Positions 1 through 11,612 of a DNA stretch of 64,000 bases are shown here, piece by piece. Position 1 is the first letter of the stretch. Every line of letters starts with the position of its first letter. The translations under genes were made by a program, and so were the position numbers. The notes beneath the pieces are model-generated. The model was not told where the DNA came from and did not search any database. It was given only the letters and a program-made list of their open reading frames with translations. The DNA is from Gautieria morchelliformis (taxonomy: Eukaryota > Basidiomycota > Agaricomycetes > Gomphales > Gomphaceae): assembly GCA_015179125.1 (NCBI GenBank), contig WHVA01000177.1:124001-188000 (forward strand), written 5' to 3'.

Positions 1-3000
1 AGGTTAGGCTTCGGTGCCCGGGTGAGCCTGCTCACTCGTGGCCCCTTGTCCTCGTTTGTTGATCCGTCGTCGTTGAACGATACCTTGCCCATGGGGATCA
101 CTTCATTCCCCTTGCGGATCATCCCTGGGCTTGAGAAGTCCAGGGTTATGCCGAATCTCCTTAGGAACGGTGTCCCTAAGATAGCGTCGTAATATTCGAC
201 GTTCGCTACGTCAAAATATTTGTTGTATGTCTCACGACCAAATTCGATGGTCGTGTTCGTTCCATAGTTGATTGTGGAACGGCTGCCTATGCAGGCTAGC
301 TGCAGCGCGATTGGCTGCTCCAGGGAGAATGTCTTCATCCCTGTAGCTCGCGTGAATTCGGGGGATAGCAGTACCCCTTCGCTGCCGCTATCTAGCAGGC
401 AGTGGGCTTTTACGCCGTTTATTTCCCAGTACCCCGATAGGGTATGGTTCTCACTGCGCGGGCGCATTGGCCGCGTCCTGTGTTTGCTTCGGTGGTGATA
501 CACCGGCTCGGCCGCCTTGTCTGGCGTGACTGACGTGCGTGCCGCCATGACCTTCGTGGCGGTTTCGTCCTCCAGCGTGAATCTGATCGCGCTGGACCTG
601 TAGGTGGTGTCTTCCACCTCCTCATCCCATTCATAGTATTGGGACGGCTCGGGGTCCCACTCTTCAGCGGGCGCGTCTCCGTTATCCGGAGTGTCATTGG
701 GTTGGGTATCACCCTCCCCCTCTTCATCAATCTGTTGAAGAGAATTTTGACCGAGATCCATCTCTGGATCCTCAGCCTCATTGTCATGCCTCGCGGCTGC
801 TGTCCTTATACCGGACCTAAGCCGGGGGCACTCCGCCTTTTTGTGGCCAGGTTGGCCGGATTCAAAGCACGTGGTGTTGCTTTGGTTGCCGCTGGGTCGA
901 TCGTTAGGCCGGCCCAACGCTTTCGTTGGTGGGGCAGGTTGTGGGGATGACCCTGATGCTTGAGGCTGTTTAGCTTCAGGTGGGTGTCCAGCCTGTGCTG
1001 GGCGTGAGGGCGTTAGCCGTTGTCCTGTTCCACTTCTTGCGAACAGGCTGGGCCTGGTCAGGCCCGTTTGTGTCAACGGCTTGTTCCCAGTGAGCCGGGC
1101 AGCGCTTGCCGTTGCTGCTGCGCTTTCTGCGTGGCGCATCCCCATATTGTATTGGGATGCCTCCTCGATCATCCGGGCCGTCTCGAAGAGTTGCTCTATT
1201 GAGCTGCTCTCGGCATTATAGCCCTTTTTGAGGACCTCGTTGCGCAGCGCCGATACGAACCGTCTCCGGAATGTGTAATCGTCTGGCGGCTGTATCATAC
1301 GTGCCGCGTATTTCGTGAGCTCGTTCAGCATTTCCTGAACGGTTTTCATGCCCTGCATGACCGCGTCGAACTTATTTGATGCGTGATGGTATGTCAGTGT
1401 GTGCAGGAACCTTTTTTGAAGGCCTTGCATCACAGTTTCCAGCGTCCAGCTGCGGACCTGGCGATTGAAGCGTTCAACGTTTCGAAGGAACCACTCCTGG
1501 GCTTCGCCGGTGAGGCGAGTGCCCACGTAGCCGACCTGCATGTCGATGCTGGTTGGCCCTAGGAGGCAATTCATCTTCAGCCATCGTAGGATGGCTGCTA
1601 CGAAGATTTCAAACTCTTCGAGGTCAGATCCCCCGGCATATGGCTCGGGGTGAGCCAATTTCACGCCGGCTTTCGCTAGCACAGACTTCTCCAAGTCTGT
1701 GTCCGCGGTGTCTGCTAACGCCACGCGGATCATCCTTGTGATCCCGTCGTACGGCTCCATTGGTACGACGTCGGCCTGGTCAGGGATTCCCTGGCCTTCC
1801 GTTGGGGCCATGGATCGCTCGTGCGGTTGTGACGCCGCACGGGGCAGGCTGTTATATGCCCTGACGGGCCCTGGGCCCGGATTGGGCTCAGGATCGGGAG
1901 CATTTTGTGCTCTCGGTTCCGGGGGCATTTTGTGCCTGGTGTCCCCAGTCAGTCCCACGTTGCAGATCCGCAGCCTGCTGTTGTACGCTGTGCACGCCTG
2001 CCATGCGTCCTGTACGGCTCGCGTGAGCTACTCGTCGGGCAGCTGAGCGGTGTGGCTGTGGGCCACCGTCTCTTCAGTGTTCTTCGCTAGTAGCTCGAGT
2101 GTCCATGTGTGGCGGCGCGTGGCTGCGGCTTCTTTACGCTGCCAGTGTGCGACCTCGAGCTCTAAGCTCTCGGTCGTCGTTTCAGAGTCAGGCTCTGACG
2201 TGACCTGCTCCCTAACGATCTGTTGGATCGTTTTAAGGCTGTCCGTTGGGGCAGCCGGCTGCTCTTGATGTTCGTTCCCAAACCTTACGTCCTGTTTGAC
2301 CGGGACGGCTGGCGGCGGCATTCGCTGCTTGTCCCGCTCCTTTCGGCTTGGGTCCTCCACGTTGCGACTGCGTTCGTTGGCTGCGGACTGTCGCGAGCTC
2401 GGACGAGTTGCGTCGCATTCCCCACGTGGGCGGAGGGCTTTCTGGACGTCCTCCAGCGTGGCTGCGTCTTGCAGCCTGATCTCCTCCACCTGGTGGAGTT
2501 CCTTGCCGATTGCCATTAGGGCGGCGGCAGCGTTGTCAAGCTGCGATGCCAGCTGATCGTGCTTGTGGCGCGTCAGCGTGCTTCGGTGCAGCGCAGCCTG
2601 CACCTGTTTGTTCAGGGCCTCTGCTGTCTCGTGGTCGATGGCGTGAGCCCTCGAGCTCTTGTGACTTGAGCTCGAGTATTCTGAGTCCTGACCATCGTCT
2701 GGGGCTCGTCTTTTTTGCCGTCATCCTCCTTCAGGGATGATCGTCGTCACTCTACTTTGTGAGCGTCGGTTTGAGTCGTGGCTTTGTGCCCGCCTCGACG
2801 TTGTTGCTCTACCGTCTGATGATGGCGAGACTTCTCTGCCCTTTCCTTTGCCTCTGGGCAGAGAGGAATGGGGGGTGGCGCTGGCTCGTTGCCGGTGTCG
2901 TCTCTTCCTCGGCCACACTCGACAAGACGTGGTCGGAGTTTTCCTCGTCCTCTACGGAGGGGATGAGGGTGGTGAGGTCTACGATCTCTCCGTCTTCTAT

Positions 3001-3114
3001 CGTCCTGGACTCTTGGTCCAGGGTAGCGTCAGCCGTCATGTCACTAGGCTGCGCCTGGGGCGTGGACCTTGAGCTCGTCACTCGTGTCCGTCTTCGACTG
3101 TGTGGAATCATCAT
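1..3114 (-). pseudogene. Ty3/Gypsy Gag-protease region, broken, runs off left edge
   Basis: Read leftward from the ATG at 3114, this is the Gag and aspartic-protease part of a Ty3/Gypsy retrotransposon. A charged N-terminal region leads into a retrotransposon-gag domain (about 1740 to 1150), then a CCHC-like zinc knuckle near 830-875 and a protease site near 380-405 reading LLDSGSEG (the family D-S/T-G motif). The frame is open from about 2025 to base 1. Damage: a frameshift near 2860, an in-frame TGA at 2721 and an in-frame TAG at 2028. The knuckle reads CFESGQPGHKKAEC, so its second cysteine is serine. Reverse transcriptase and integrase would lie left of the window. A conserved Ty3 origin is clear; the element is almost certainly inactive. 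Confidence 0.85.
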
Positions 3115-3487
3115 GCTCGCAGCCGACAGTAGAGGGTCTACTGGAGGGTCTCAACGATGTTTAGTCGTCGACGCAGCGATCTTTTTCAAGATTGATTCGA
3201 ATCCACTATCGGTTGGTCGCGTGGCGATCAACCGCAGGATAGTTCAAAAAGGTGTAAAGGATGTCGATCTTATGACCTTGTATCACAAGGGCACTACAGA
3301 ACTTGACCAATGAGTGGTATTCTGAATGCTACGTAGTGACAGGTAAGAGTAAGATGCGATGGGGGCCGCTGGTCGGTTCCCATGCATAAACTATACAGTG
3401 GGTCCCTAAGGGGCCCACTGGGGTTAGGTAATAACTATTGTACATGTAGATACACAGGTTATTTACAGGAATGCATGAACAAGGCTT
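3115..3487. other. Leader of the Gypsy element and unassigned sequence
   Basis: This stretch lies upstream of the Gag start. It should hold the element's 5' leader and LTR. A possible LTR edge is the TG at 3311, next to a TGG-starting stretch on the minus strand that could be a primer site, but I cannot find a matching second LTR in the window and cannot fix the boundaries. Confidence 0.3.
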
Positions 3488-3858
3488 TGGTGTGCTGGCC
3501 TAAACCACCCCAGTTCAGGCGACCCCTCCAGCGCAGTGAGGGAGGGTCGGGTCGGTGAATGGTCAGTCCTCTTCCTGCGCCTGGCAGATGCAATAAAACC
3601 TGAATACAAGTGGAAGCACCTTTTTTTTTTCCATCTTTGTTTTACCTTGTTTTTTTTTGTTTTGGGATGTTCCCTTGCATGTCTATCCTGAAGTACCCTG
3701 GCGCTAATTGCTATTTTTGCATGTTGCTCAAAAAGAAAATCCTTGCATGGACTGTACATCTCTAATGTCTTGCATACACTACACAACAGCTTCCTCATGT
3801 TTGGTAGTAAGGATGCTCATCATGTAAACAGGCACAGAAGTCTTTTGGCTCCGCATGA
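3488..3858 (+). repeat. Dispersed repeat, copy 1
   Basis: This stretch is homologous, with many substitutions and indels, to 6340-6676 in the same orientation. Shared blocks include GCGCCTGGCAGA, the T-rich block followed by CCATCTTTGTTTTAC, TACCCTGGCGCTAATTG-like text and AGGCACA(G/C)AAGTCT followed by CTCCGC. The T-rich tracts make this look like a non-autonomous element, but no terminal repeats, RNA polymerase III boxes or coding frame could be recognised. Confidence 0.6.
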
Positions 3859-4379
3859 ACACCCAGAACTTGCCAACTTAGATCCCACCTGTCTTCTCTC
3901 AATCTAATTACCTGTCAAGATTGGTTTTCAGGCGTTAATATCGTGTGTTAGTGAACACAGCAAATGCCCGGATAACTTGTGCAAATAAGTATGCTGTTCG
4001 GCGAATAGGTGAAACAACAAATGTTCACAAGATAAGAGGGTTGCCCGAACGGAGCTTGCCCTATCTACAGTCGTAGCGAAATAGCCTGTGGCACTTGACG
4101 GTATAACGTGCAAGGTGTCACGGAAGGGCTGTCTAAGTAGCGACAATCCCTTCGCCAACAGCACAGAAAATAGTTCAAAGGCTAAGGTAACGAAGATGAA
4201 GTATGAGAACTCACCAGTGATGCCTAAGTCCTCTTCTGGTTGAAGATAGGAATCTCCAGGAGAAGGCTCAAGATGATGATCACAGCGAGGTCAAGTTTGC
4301 ACAAGATGGACGACGTATGATAATTGAACTGGGGAATATATATGCGAAATGCAAACTACTTATATTGAATGCTCGTAAG
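3859..4379. other. No recognisable feature
   Basis: No open frame with family resemblance, RNA gene or repeat was recognised. A minus-strand frame of 78 codons at 3928-4164 resembles nothing I know and is probably chance. Confidence 0.4.
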
Positions 4380-5125
4380 GTATCAGCAAATAGGAAAGAG
4401 GCTGTCACAAGTCAGGGTTGGATAGGGGTGCGCAGTCGTGATACAACATAGATGAAATAAACATACAATAGAGTGAGAGAAGAGGGAGAACATGAAACGA
4501 CGGAGAGTGAAGGTGGCGGAGGCACCTATGTACAAAATCATGTCTTGGGGCCGGCATATACACCACCCTGCACGGGTAGAACATCCCACGAACGCACCCT
4601 GCTCATATGAACACCAAAAGGGGGTTGGATCGAGAAGCTGATGGAGCTACTGACGAGCCATCATGCCAGGTAGGGATGTCGATCGTGATTTGATGGTGTG
4701 CCTGCTGGCGAATGATGCGAGCAGCGAATGGCTGTTCGGCGAAATGCGAGGAAGGGCGAACGGAGATGACATAGGGGAGGAGTGGTCGAGGTGGAGGGTG
4801 AAGCCAAGCGAACACGGGGGAGGAGTGGCGAAAGGGGAAATGGGGATAACAAGGTGCAGGAAATACACAGGTCATGACAATCCGATCATAGGAACACCAT
4901 CGAAAGAGGGCTGAACAGAGGAGATGGTAGGCCCAGTGATGACTGCCAAGTCAGTCTAAAGGCGTCGATCGTGCTTTGACGGTGTGGCTATGGTAAATGG
5001 CGCGAACAGCGAAGATCGGTTGCCGAATACGGAAAGGGCGATCGGAACGAACACGGAGGTGGAGTGAGAAATGGGAGAACAGAGCATCTGAGTATGGGAA
5101 ATAAACGCATCATGACATTACCATG
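4380..5125 (+). repeat. Diverged tandem repeat block
   Basis: About 4670-4880 and 4965-5120 are diverged direct copies. Both contain GTCGATCGTG followed by TTTGA(T/C)GGTGTG, a CGAACAGCGAA-like block, an AACACGG-G-GGAG block and TCATGACA. A shorter match to the 4590-4640 segment (ATGAACACC followed by GGG) suggests a third, older unit. Open frames here run through the repeat in several phases and are unlikely to be genes. Confidence 0.5.
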
Positions 5126-5278
5126 CAACTTGGATCCATTGGATGATTATCTGTAAGCCCAAATTCCTAAATTTGTGGTTCTAAATCATTCGGATACCCG
5201 CTCTGGTCATTAGCTGATGATCACATGACTGATTCAAGCCATGCCAATGGCAAACACATGATCCTAAACATAACATCT

Positions 5279-5304
5279 AGGAAGGGGGTCCGGACCCCCT
5301 TCCT
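5279..5304. repeat. Perfect 26-bp palindrome
   Basis: The half-site AGGAAGGGGGTCC is followed immediately by its exact reverse complement with no spacer. It is next to a T-rich tract but is on neither side of a recognised gene. Confidence 0.9.
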
Positions 5305-5499
5305 GGAATTTTTTTGCTGTTCCAAACCTTACCCATCACCTATTTGAAAGCAAAGAATCACTTTAAAACATAATAGAGGTCATTGTTCTAATTTTTTAAA
5401 ATTTATTCTTCAGTGACTGGTTCAACTACGCGCCTCACAAGCCATTTGTCACTGAAGGCACATACATTACGACATAATTACATTGATTCTTAGGTATTC

Positions 5500-6200
5500 A
5501 CGAAGGACAAGCTGTCTATGGCTGGCCGGAAGTCCACGCTTCAAATTTCGAATTCCATAAGCTAAAACTAGACGCCATGGCACCAAAGAAGCATCAACAA
5601 CCTTTTACCGTACCGAATCCTGTAAGTCACGTGATCTCCCCTTCAGTAAATAGGTAGTTACCGACCATTAGGCAAATAAAATATTACATTGCTTACCTGA
5701 AGTGATGGATTTAGTTCCCATGAGTGATCCTAACATATAAAATGGGTACTGTATACTTCATTTTGTGAATTTTATTTGACCTCCGAGTCGCCGACGGCAA
5801 CTCGGCATGATTAGTAAAGCCTTCTCAGGAATATTCAAGTCCGAATGGACGCTTGGGTACACACCACATGACTTCGGCATTCACCTGAGAAACCTTTGCT
5901 AACGTTGCTTGTTGTCGGCGACTCAATAAATGTCACTAAAATGAAGTCTACAGCATCCATTTGATATTTTAGGATCATTCATGTGAACTATATCCATTAC
6001 TCCAGCAAAAAAATGTAATATTTGATCAGCCTAATGGTTGGTAACTACTATTTACTGAAGGTGTGATCACGTGATTTACAGGAATCGGTGCGGTAAGAGG
6101 TTGTTGATGCTTCTTTGGTGCCATGGCGCCTAGTTTTAGCTTATGGAATTCGAAATTTGAAGCGTGGACTTCCGGCCAGCCGTAAGCTGTCATAATACAT
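5500..6200. repeat. Long inverted repeat / foldback element (MITE-like)
   Basis: The left arm, about 5510-5765, matches the reverse complement of about 5935-6195 with scattered mismatches. Both contain GGCTGGCCGGAAGTCCACGC, a block ending GGCACCAAAGAAGCATC, and GTCACGTGAT/ATCACGTGAT. The inner part, about 5785-5925, is also inverted (GAGTCGCCGAC at one side, GTCGGCGACTC at the other), so almost the whole 700 bp can fold back around a short centre near 5850. No transposase and no certain target duplication is visible. Confidence 0.8.
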
Positions 6201-6339
6201 CTCTGTTTCGATAATCTAAAGAAACCTCGACGCGAGACGTGTTGTGGCCAACGCAGCATCGTGAGGAGACGACCCCCCTAGCGCGGCATCTTGGTACAAG
6301 CCTCTCCTCCGGAGATGAGGTCGGAGCTTCAAGGCTTGC

Positions 6340-6676
6340 GCCGAACCTAGGTGGGCCCCGAGCGCAGCAAGGGAGGGGAGGGTCGGTGCTCGGTGCTCTT
6401 CGTGCGCCTGGCAGACGCGATAATCCTGAATAGTACCTTTTTTTCCATCTTTGTTTTACTTTTTCGTTTTATGTTTTGTGTTCATTCGTAACCCACGGCA
6501 TGCCCCGACCATGCCAACGCCTATGGAAGGACTTGTCGAAATATCTGGTCTCAGTCCAAAGGCCCGTGAGGCGTCTATCCCGAAGTATCCTGGCGCTAAT
6601 TGCGTGGGCTGTCCATCCCAGCCTAAAGCATAAAGTGACGTAAGCAGGCACACAAGTCTGTTACTCCGCGTCATTG
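6340..6676 (+). repeat. Dispersed repeat, copy 2
   Basis: Second copy of the repeat described at 3488-3858, same strand. It lies just downstream of the foldback element and about 200 bp upstream of the VCX1-like start codon, so it may be part of that gene's promoter region. Confidence 0.6.
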
Positions 6677-6890
6677 CCATATCCAATTACTTGAAATCTG
6701 ACTACGCCCTCGAAGGAGCGCCGAACGTGAACTCAAATTTCAAATTCAGGCTTGGCGCGGCGGGTAAAGCCCGGAAAGCAGTGCACGCCGAGCCGTCTCC
6801 TCAGGATGAGAATGGCCGGCAACTCGCCATGGCAGTGCACTGTCCATTCTTCTAATCGCGAAGGGCCCACCTCGCTTGACTTTCCTTCGT

Positions 6891-9124
6891 ATGCCTTCTG
6901 AGAGCTCCCCTCTACTTGAAAACGGTGCTGCACTCCACGAGTCCCCACCTCAGCCGTGTGCCCGCCGCCTGCTTTCCTTCGTCAAAGGAGAGGGCCAGCC
7001 CGGGTTTTTACAGTCCTACCACTTCCTTTTCCTCGAGTCATGGGTCAACCTGCTCCTGCTCTTTATTCCACTCAGTGCCATTTCCCACTACCTAAATTGG
7101 GATGCCGGATTGCGCTTTCTCCTTTCCTTTCTTGCTATCATACCCCTTGCCAAGGCATGTCCACTTCGAACCCCGTCCTATATTAACTTACTACCCATCA
7201 GCTAATCGGCGAAGCTACCGAAGAATTGTCCATTGAACTCGGACAGACCCTATCTGGTCTCTTAAATGCTTCATTCGGAAATGCGGTACGTCATTGACTT
7301 ACCTTTTGCAGTCAGTTACCGATATATCTCTCAACTACCCAGGTCGAGATAATAGTAGGCGTCGCCGCTCTGCTACAAGGTCAGTTACTTACTCCACGAA
7401 CCATTACTTTCAATAATTCCAGTGAGCAGGGGAGCTTAGGATCGTCCAAACATCTGTAAGCTACATAAATCCCCCTTACCTTCATTCCTTTTGACTCCTG
7501 TCTACAGATGCTGGGTTCCATCCTTGGCAATATCCTTCTCGTTCTAGGTTCCTCTTTCATTGCAGGCGGCTTTATGCATGAGCACGGTGAATTTCAAGAG
7601 ACAGCAGCCCAGACGTTGGTTCCTTTTGCTCCATCACCACGGTTCTCGCTGACCCTTTGTTTCCTCCTCACTATAGCTCTGCATCAGTACGTACCAAAAC
7701 AACTTTTATCTATCTAAAGTTTGAACTAGCAATTACATAGCTTATGACCTTGGGATGTATCAGTGAGATCTTCCTTCTTCCTCGTAGAAAGCTGTCACAT
7801 CTCATTGGATACCTTCCAGCACTTGTCATTCCGGCAGCTTACCATGCCCAGCCCCCAAACTCGCCGCTCTCCATCGGCGAGTCTGTAGGTTCATCCCATC
7901 TCTTAGCATCAACCCCTGATACCGGGGACTCGTTGAGCAAGGGCCTCAACATCATATCAAGAGGAACCGCTATTTTGTTGTTGATTGTGTACATTTCGTA
8001 CCTGTTTTTCCAGGTTCGACGTCTGTAGCTTGTCCAAGGTTGGCCAGTATCATGTATGCTCGTATTTTTTCAGCTCAAAACCCATACTCACCTCTTCCGG
8101 CCGCCCCCCGACCAAGAAGACGAGGACAAAACAGCGGGCATGAGCACATTCGCTGCTGCCACATCGTCAGTCGTCCTTATGCTACGAATACACGGAGAGC
8201 TAAAGCTGGGCAGATTATTGCTGGTGACTGTACTAACATCATTCTGCGCTGACTGGCGTAAGCGTGATATTTTAGCCAACTAAACATTTATTCTGGATTA
8301 TACATACCTCTTCTATAGTTGTCGCCTCCATTGAAGAAACGGCCGAGGTATATCACATCTCTAAGCCATTCATCGGGCATGTGCTCCCCCTCTCTATCTT
8401 CTTCGTTGCACTGACAGCCCTCAGTTTAATTCTCATCCCGATCGTGGCGAACGCGGCTGAACACACAACGTTGGTTTTGGTTCATGAGTTAACTTGCACC
8501 AGGTTCCATCTGATTACTAATGCAGGTCTATTTGGATGGCCGTTCGGGGTAAGTACGAGCTAGCCATTGGGATTTGCATCGGCAGCTCGATCGTAAGTGC
8601 TCAAATGGGTGATTGAAGTCTCGGTTTTCACCTCACCTCACCCCCTAGCAAATTGCCCTATTTGTCGTACCATTGCTCGTATTGGTTGGGTGGATGTGGG
8701 TGCTGTCAGTATCGCTTCGTTTGGCACGACTGAGGTCCATGCCAGATCCGGTCACAACTTGACTATGTTCTTCTCGGACTTTGAGGTATGAGAGGACAGG
8801 CTCAATTTGGGTACAATCGCCGTTTCTCACGTCTACCGCCAGACGATTATTCTCTTTGTATCGGTGGTGCTGGTGAACCTCCTCATAATGTATGTATTGT
8901 ATCACATGTTCCATGTCCTGATAGTCACCTTCGATGGTAGGGACGGCAAGTGCAACTACATGGAGGGCTTGATGTGAGTTGCGATGCTACTTCCTAATCA
9001 TGCAGATTGTGTCACGTTTAATCTAGGCTGGTCACTCTGTACATCGTAATTGCACTGGCCTGTAAGTTTCCGGACAACTGGGGTTATGTATCGAGCTAAC
9101 GTTAGAGTAGTCTGGGTCGACTAG
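6891..9124 (+). CDS. VCX1: Vacuolar Ca2+/H+ exchanger, CaCA/CAX family
   Basis: A vacuolar antiporter that uses the proton gradient to load Ca2+ into the vacuole (family knowledge). The two signature c-repeats are visible: NASFGNAVEIIVGVAAL (exons at 7202-7285 and 7343-7379) and PIVANAAEH (from 8425). They are surrounded by hydrophobic helices such as MLGSILGNILLVLGSSF. I reconstruct about 14 coding exons, including 6891-7154, 7202-7285, 7343-7379, 7430-7455, 7508-7614, a 10-nt exon at 7677-7686, 7741-7762, 7820-8013 and from 8074, with the TAG at 9122. Two introns, 7155-7201 and 8377-8424, fit only GC-AG boundaries and share the donor GCATGT. The ATG at 6891 begins a short hydrophilic N-terminus usual for the family. 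Exon joins are by eye. Confidence 0.9.
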
Positions 9125-9503
9125 GTGCGCGATGTCGAGATGGTAGGCCAGTGTCATCACTCCAAGCAGCTCGGAACACACACACATGTATCACTATCCT
9201 TCTCATTCTGCGTTGCACGACAGTGCAAAGAGTACTTTATTACGCGATCCTTCCCGCACGTTCTAGGATGGTTCCAGATCCTGTTTCCACTCTTTCGTCT
9301 AACTGGATAACCATGTGTTCTTAGTATCTTTTTACCATTTTCCTTTCTTATTCGTCCACAAAAGCAATACAGATTATAGGTTCGAGTATTGCACCCCGAT
9401 AATTACACAGATTAAACGTGTTACGTTAAGATAATAATGTCACTAACTCAAGGCGAACGAGTCTGTCGTTTGTTACTTTCCGAGCACTTTCTGATCAGCA
9501 AAG
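9125..9503. other. Convergent intergenic region
   Basis: This is the tail-to-tail spacer between the VCX1-like gene (+) and the GTR1 gene (-). It is AT-rich around 9320-9440 and contains no recognisable gene, so it probably holds the two 3' ends. Confidence 0.5.
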
Positions 9504-10682
9504 CTAGACCGTGCCACCCGCTTGCAGCTCTTCGAACTTGTGTCGAGCGAGATGAATGTTCATCCTCAGGGCTGTTGTTTCTAGAAGGAGATGAGGGGTC
9601 AATAGAGAGCGCAGGTCAAGAATTTCATATTTCATCTACCGATGGCAGGATCATGGACCACAATCATGATGTAGGTGTTTCGTGTCAATTCATCGAGCAC
9701 GGCTGTGAAACCTGGAAGCTCCATTTCCAACGAATGGAATTCCTCCCTTAAGCGCGAGCACGAATGTCTGAAGCCCTTGATCAACTCCGAGGTCCGTTCG
9801 TACCGCGAAGGCTCCATGGCGAGCCGTCCGTCATCAGCACTTTCTGTGGACAAATCACTGCTGGTCTGTTCAGCGGGCGACGACGTTGCAATGACGAGAA
9901 AAGTCGTGCGCTCGAACAGAACAACCTCCGTGGCGCCGCAGGCTTCCCCCAAGATGGAAAGGTGCTGTGCGAGGATGGGGGCGTTTGGTATCAGGTTGTG
10001 CACTATCCGAGACCAGGCCTGTGAATGAAAATGACCGCCTCATGAAGTACGCCGCTCAAATAACAAAATAACAGTCGCTGCCTCCCACCTTGTACAGGCT
10101 TTCGTTCCAGATGCTCGTACCAAATACAGTGATATCAACGTCGCCACCGGCGGCGCGCAGCTCGTTCTCCTTCCGTTTAAAAACAGCATGCCTATCGCCG
10201 CGCACGAGATCCATCTTGTGTATCAGGACGAATATGCTGGCATCCGGGCTGAATGTCGCAAGGGACTTGAGACAGTTGACATAGTACTGGAGGTCCTTGT
10301 CCATCTCTCGCGACTCCACGTCGAACACGTAGATCAGCACGCCTACATGCTGGAAGATGGTGGATCGGTGGGTCGTCAGATAATGTTCCATGAACGATTC
10401 CTGGCCGCCGCAGTCCCAAAGGTTGAGAATAAGGTCCCCAAGAAACCGGACGTGGTTCTGCTCCACGTCGATCGTTGCGCCCAAACGACCCGTGAGCGAG
10501 GCAGGGTTGTTGGAGCTGTACCATGCTCAGCATGCTTTTGATTCGGCACCGCATGTACTCACAAAATGACGGAACGCATGGACGTCTTACCACTCCCACT
10601 CTTCCCCATCAGCAGAACCTGCAAAAGCGCGAATGAGCCAGTCCTGTCCTAGTAAAGCAGGCAAGAAAACCTTTTTCTTCAT
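9504..10682 (-). CDS. GTR1: Rag-type small GTPase Gtr1 (RagA/B orthologue)
   Basis: Gtr1 is the GTPase of the vacuolar EGO/Ragulator system that relays amino-acid status to TORC1. Motifs: G1 GKSGSGKTS, G3 WDCGGQ, the Rag-type G4 HKMD, and the C-terminal roadblock-like dimerisation region ending in a KFEELQAGG motif. Exon 1 is only ATG AAG AAA AAG (10682-10671), and the sequence resumes after an intron with VLLMGKSG. A second intron precedes SNNPASLTGRLG. The third is a GTGGGA-CAG intron after NESLYK, and the last exon supplies ETTALRMNIHLARHK. The stop is at 9504-9506. The RIB4 stop lies 250 bp upstream of its start, on the same strand. Confidence 0.93.
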
Positions 10683-10933
10683 TTCCGATGTCACCCAGTT
10701 CGATGTCGCTTGTGGATTTAAACGACCCGACTATCCAGCGAGCATCCTCCTAGAGTAGTGTCACGGTGAGCGCGGTGTCGTGAGAACTCGTAAGCACTTG
10801 TAAGCACACAGAATACTTGTGGGTAGAAAAAATCGTGTCTCAAACGATGGAGAAGTACATTCATTCACAGCACATAAGTAAGGATAACACAGCGTGTTTA
10901 ATGCAACGTTGAGACGTATCAGACGTTACTTAT

Positions 10934-11574
<641 letters not shown>

Positions 11575-11612
11575 AGTATAGGTTGTGGGTGCTTGTGGAC
11601 GATCTAACAAGC
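11575..11612. promoter_or_regulatory. 38-nt divergent spacer between RIB4 and SRP40 start codons
   Basis: The inferred start codons of RIB4 (11574, minus) and SRP40 (11613, plus) are separated by only 38 nt, so each gene's promoter and transcript leader must overlap the other's coding or leader sequence, unless one start is wrong. The SRP40 start rests on splicing phase: only the ATG at 11613 gives an exon ending in the phase needed by exon 2. Confidence 0.55.

Noticed and set aside
3311..3453. Possible short LTR of the first Gypsy element
   Set aside because: TG at 3311 and a TGG-type primer site next to it are suggestive, but there is no matching second LTR and no inverted terminus at a defined right end.
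8346..8363. An 18-nt GT...AG intron after SIEETAE in VCX1
   Set aside because: It is too short for a spliceosomal intron, and reading through it gives VYHISK, which matches the family.
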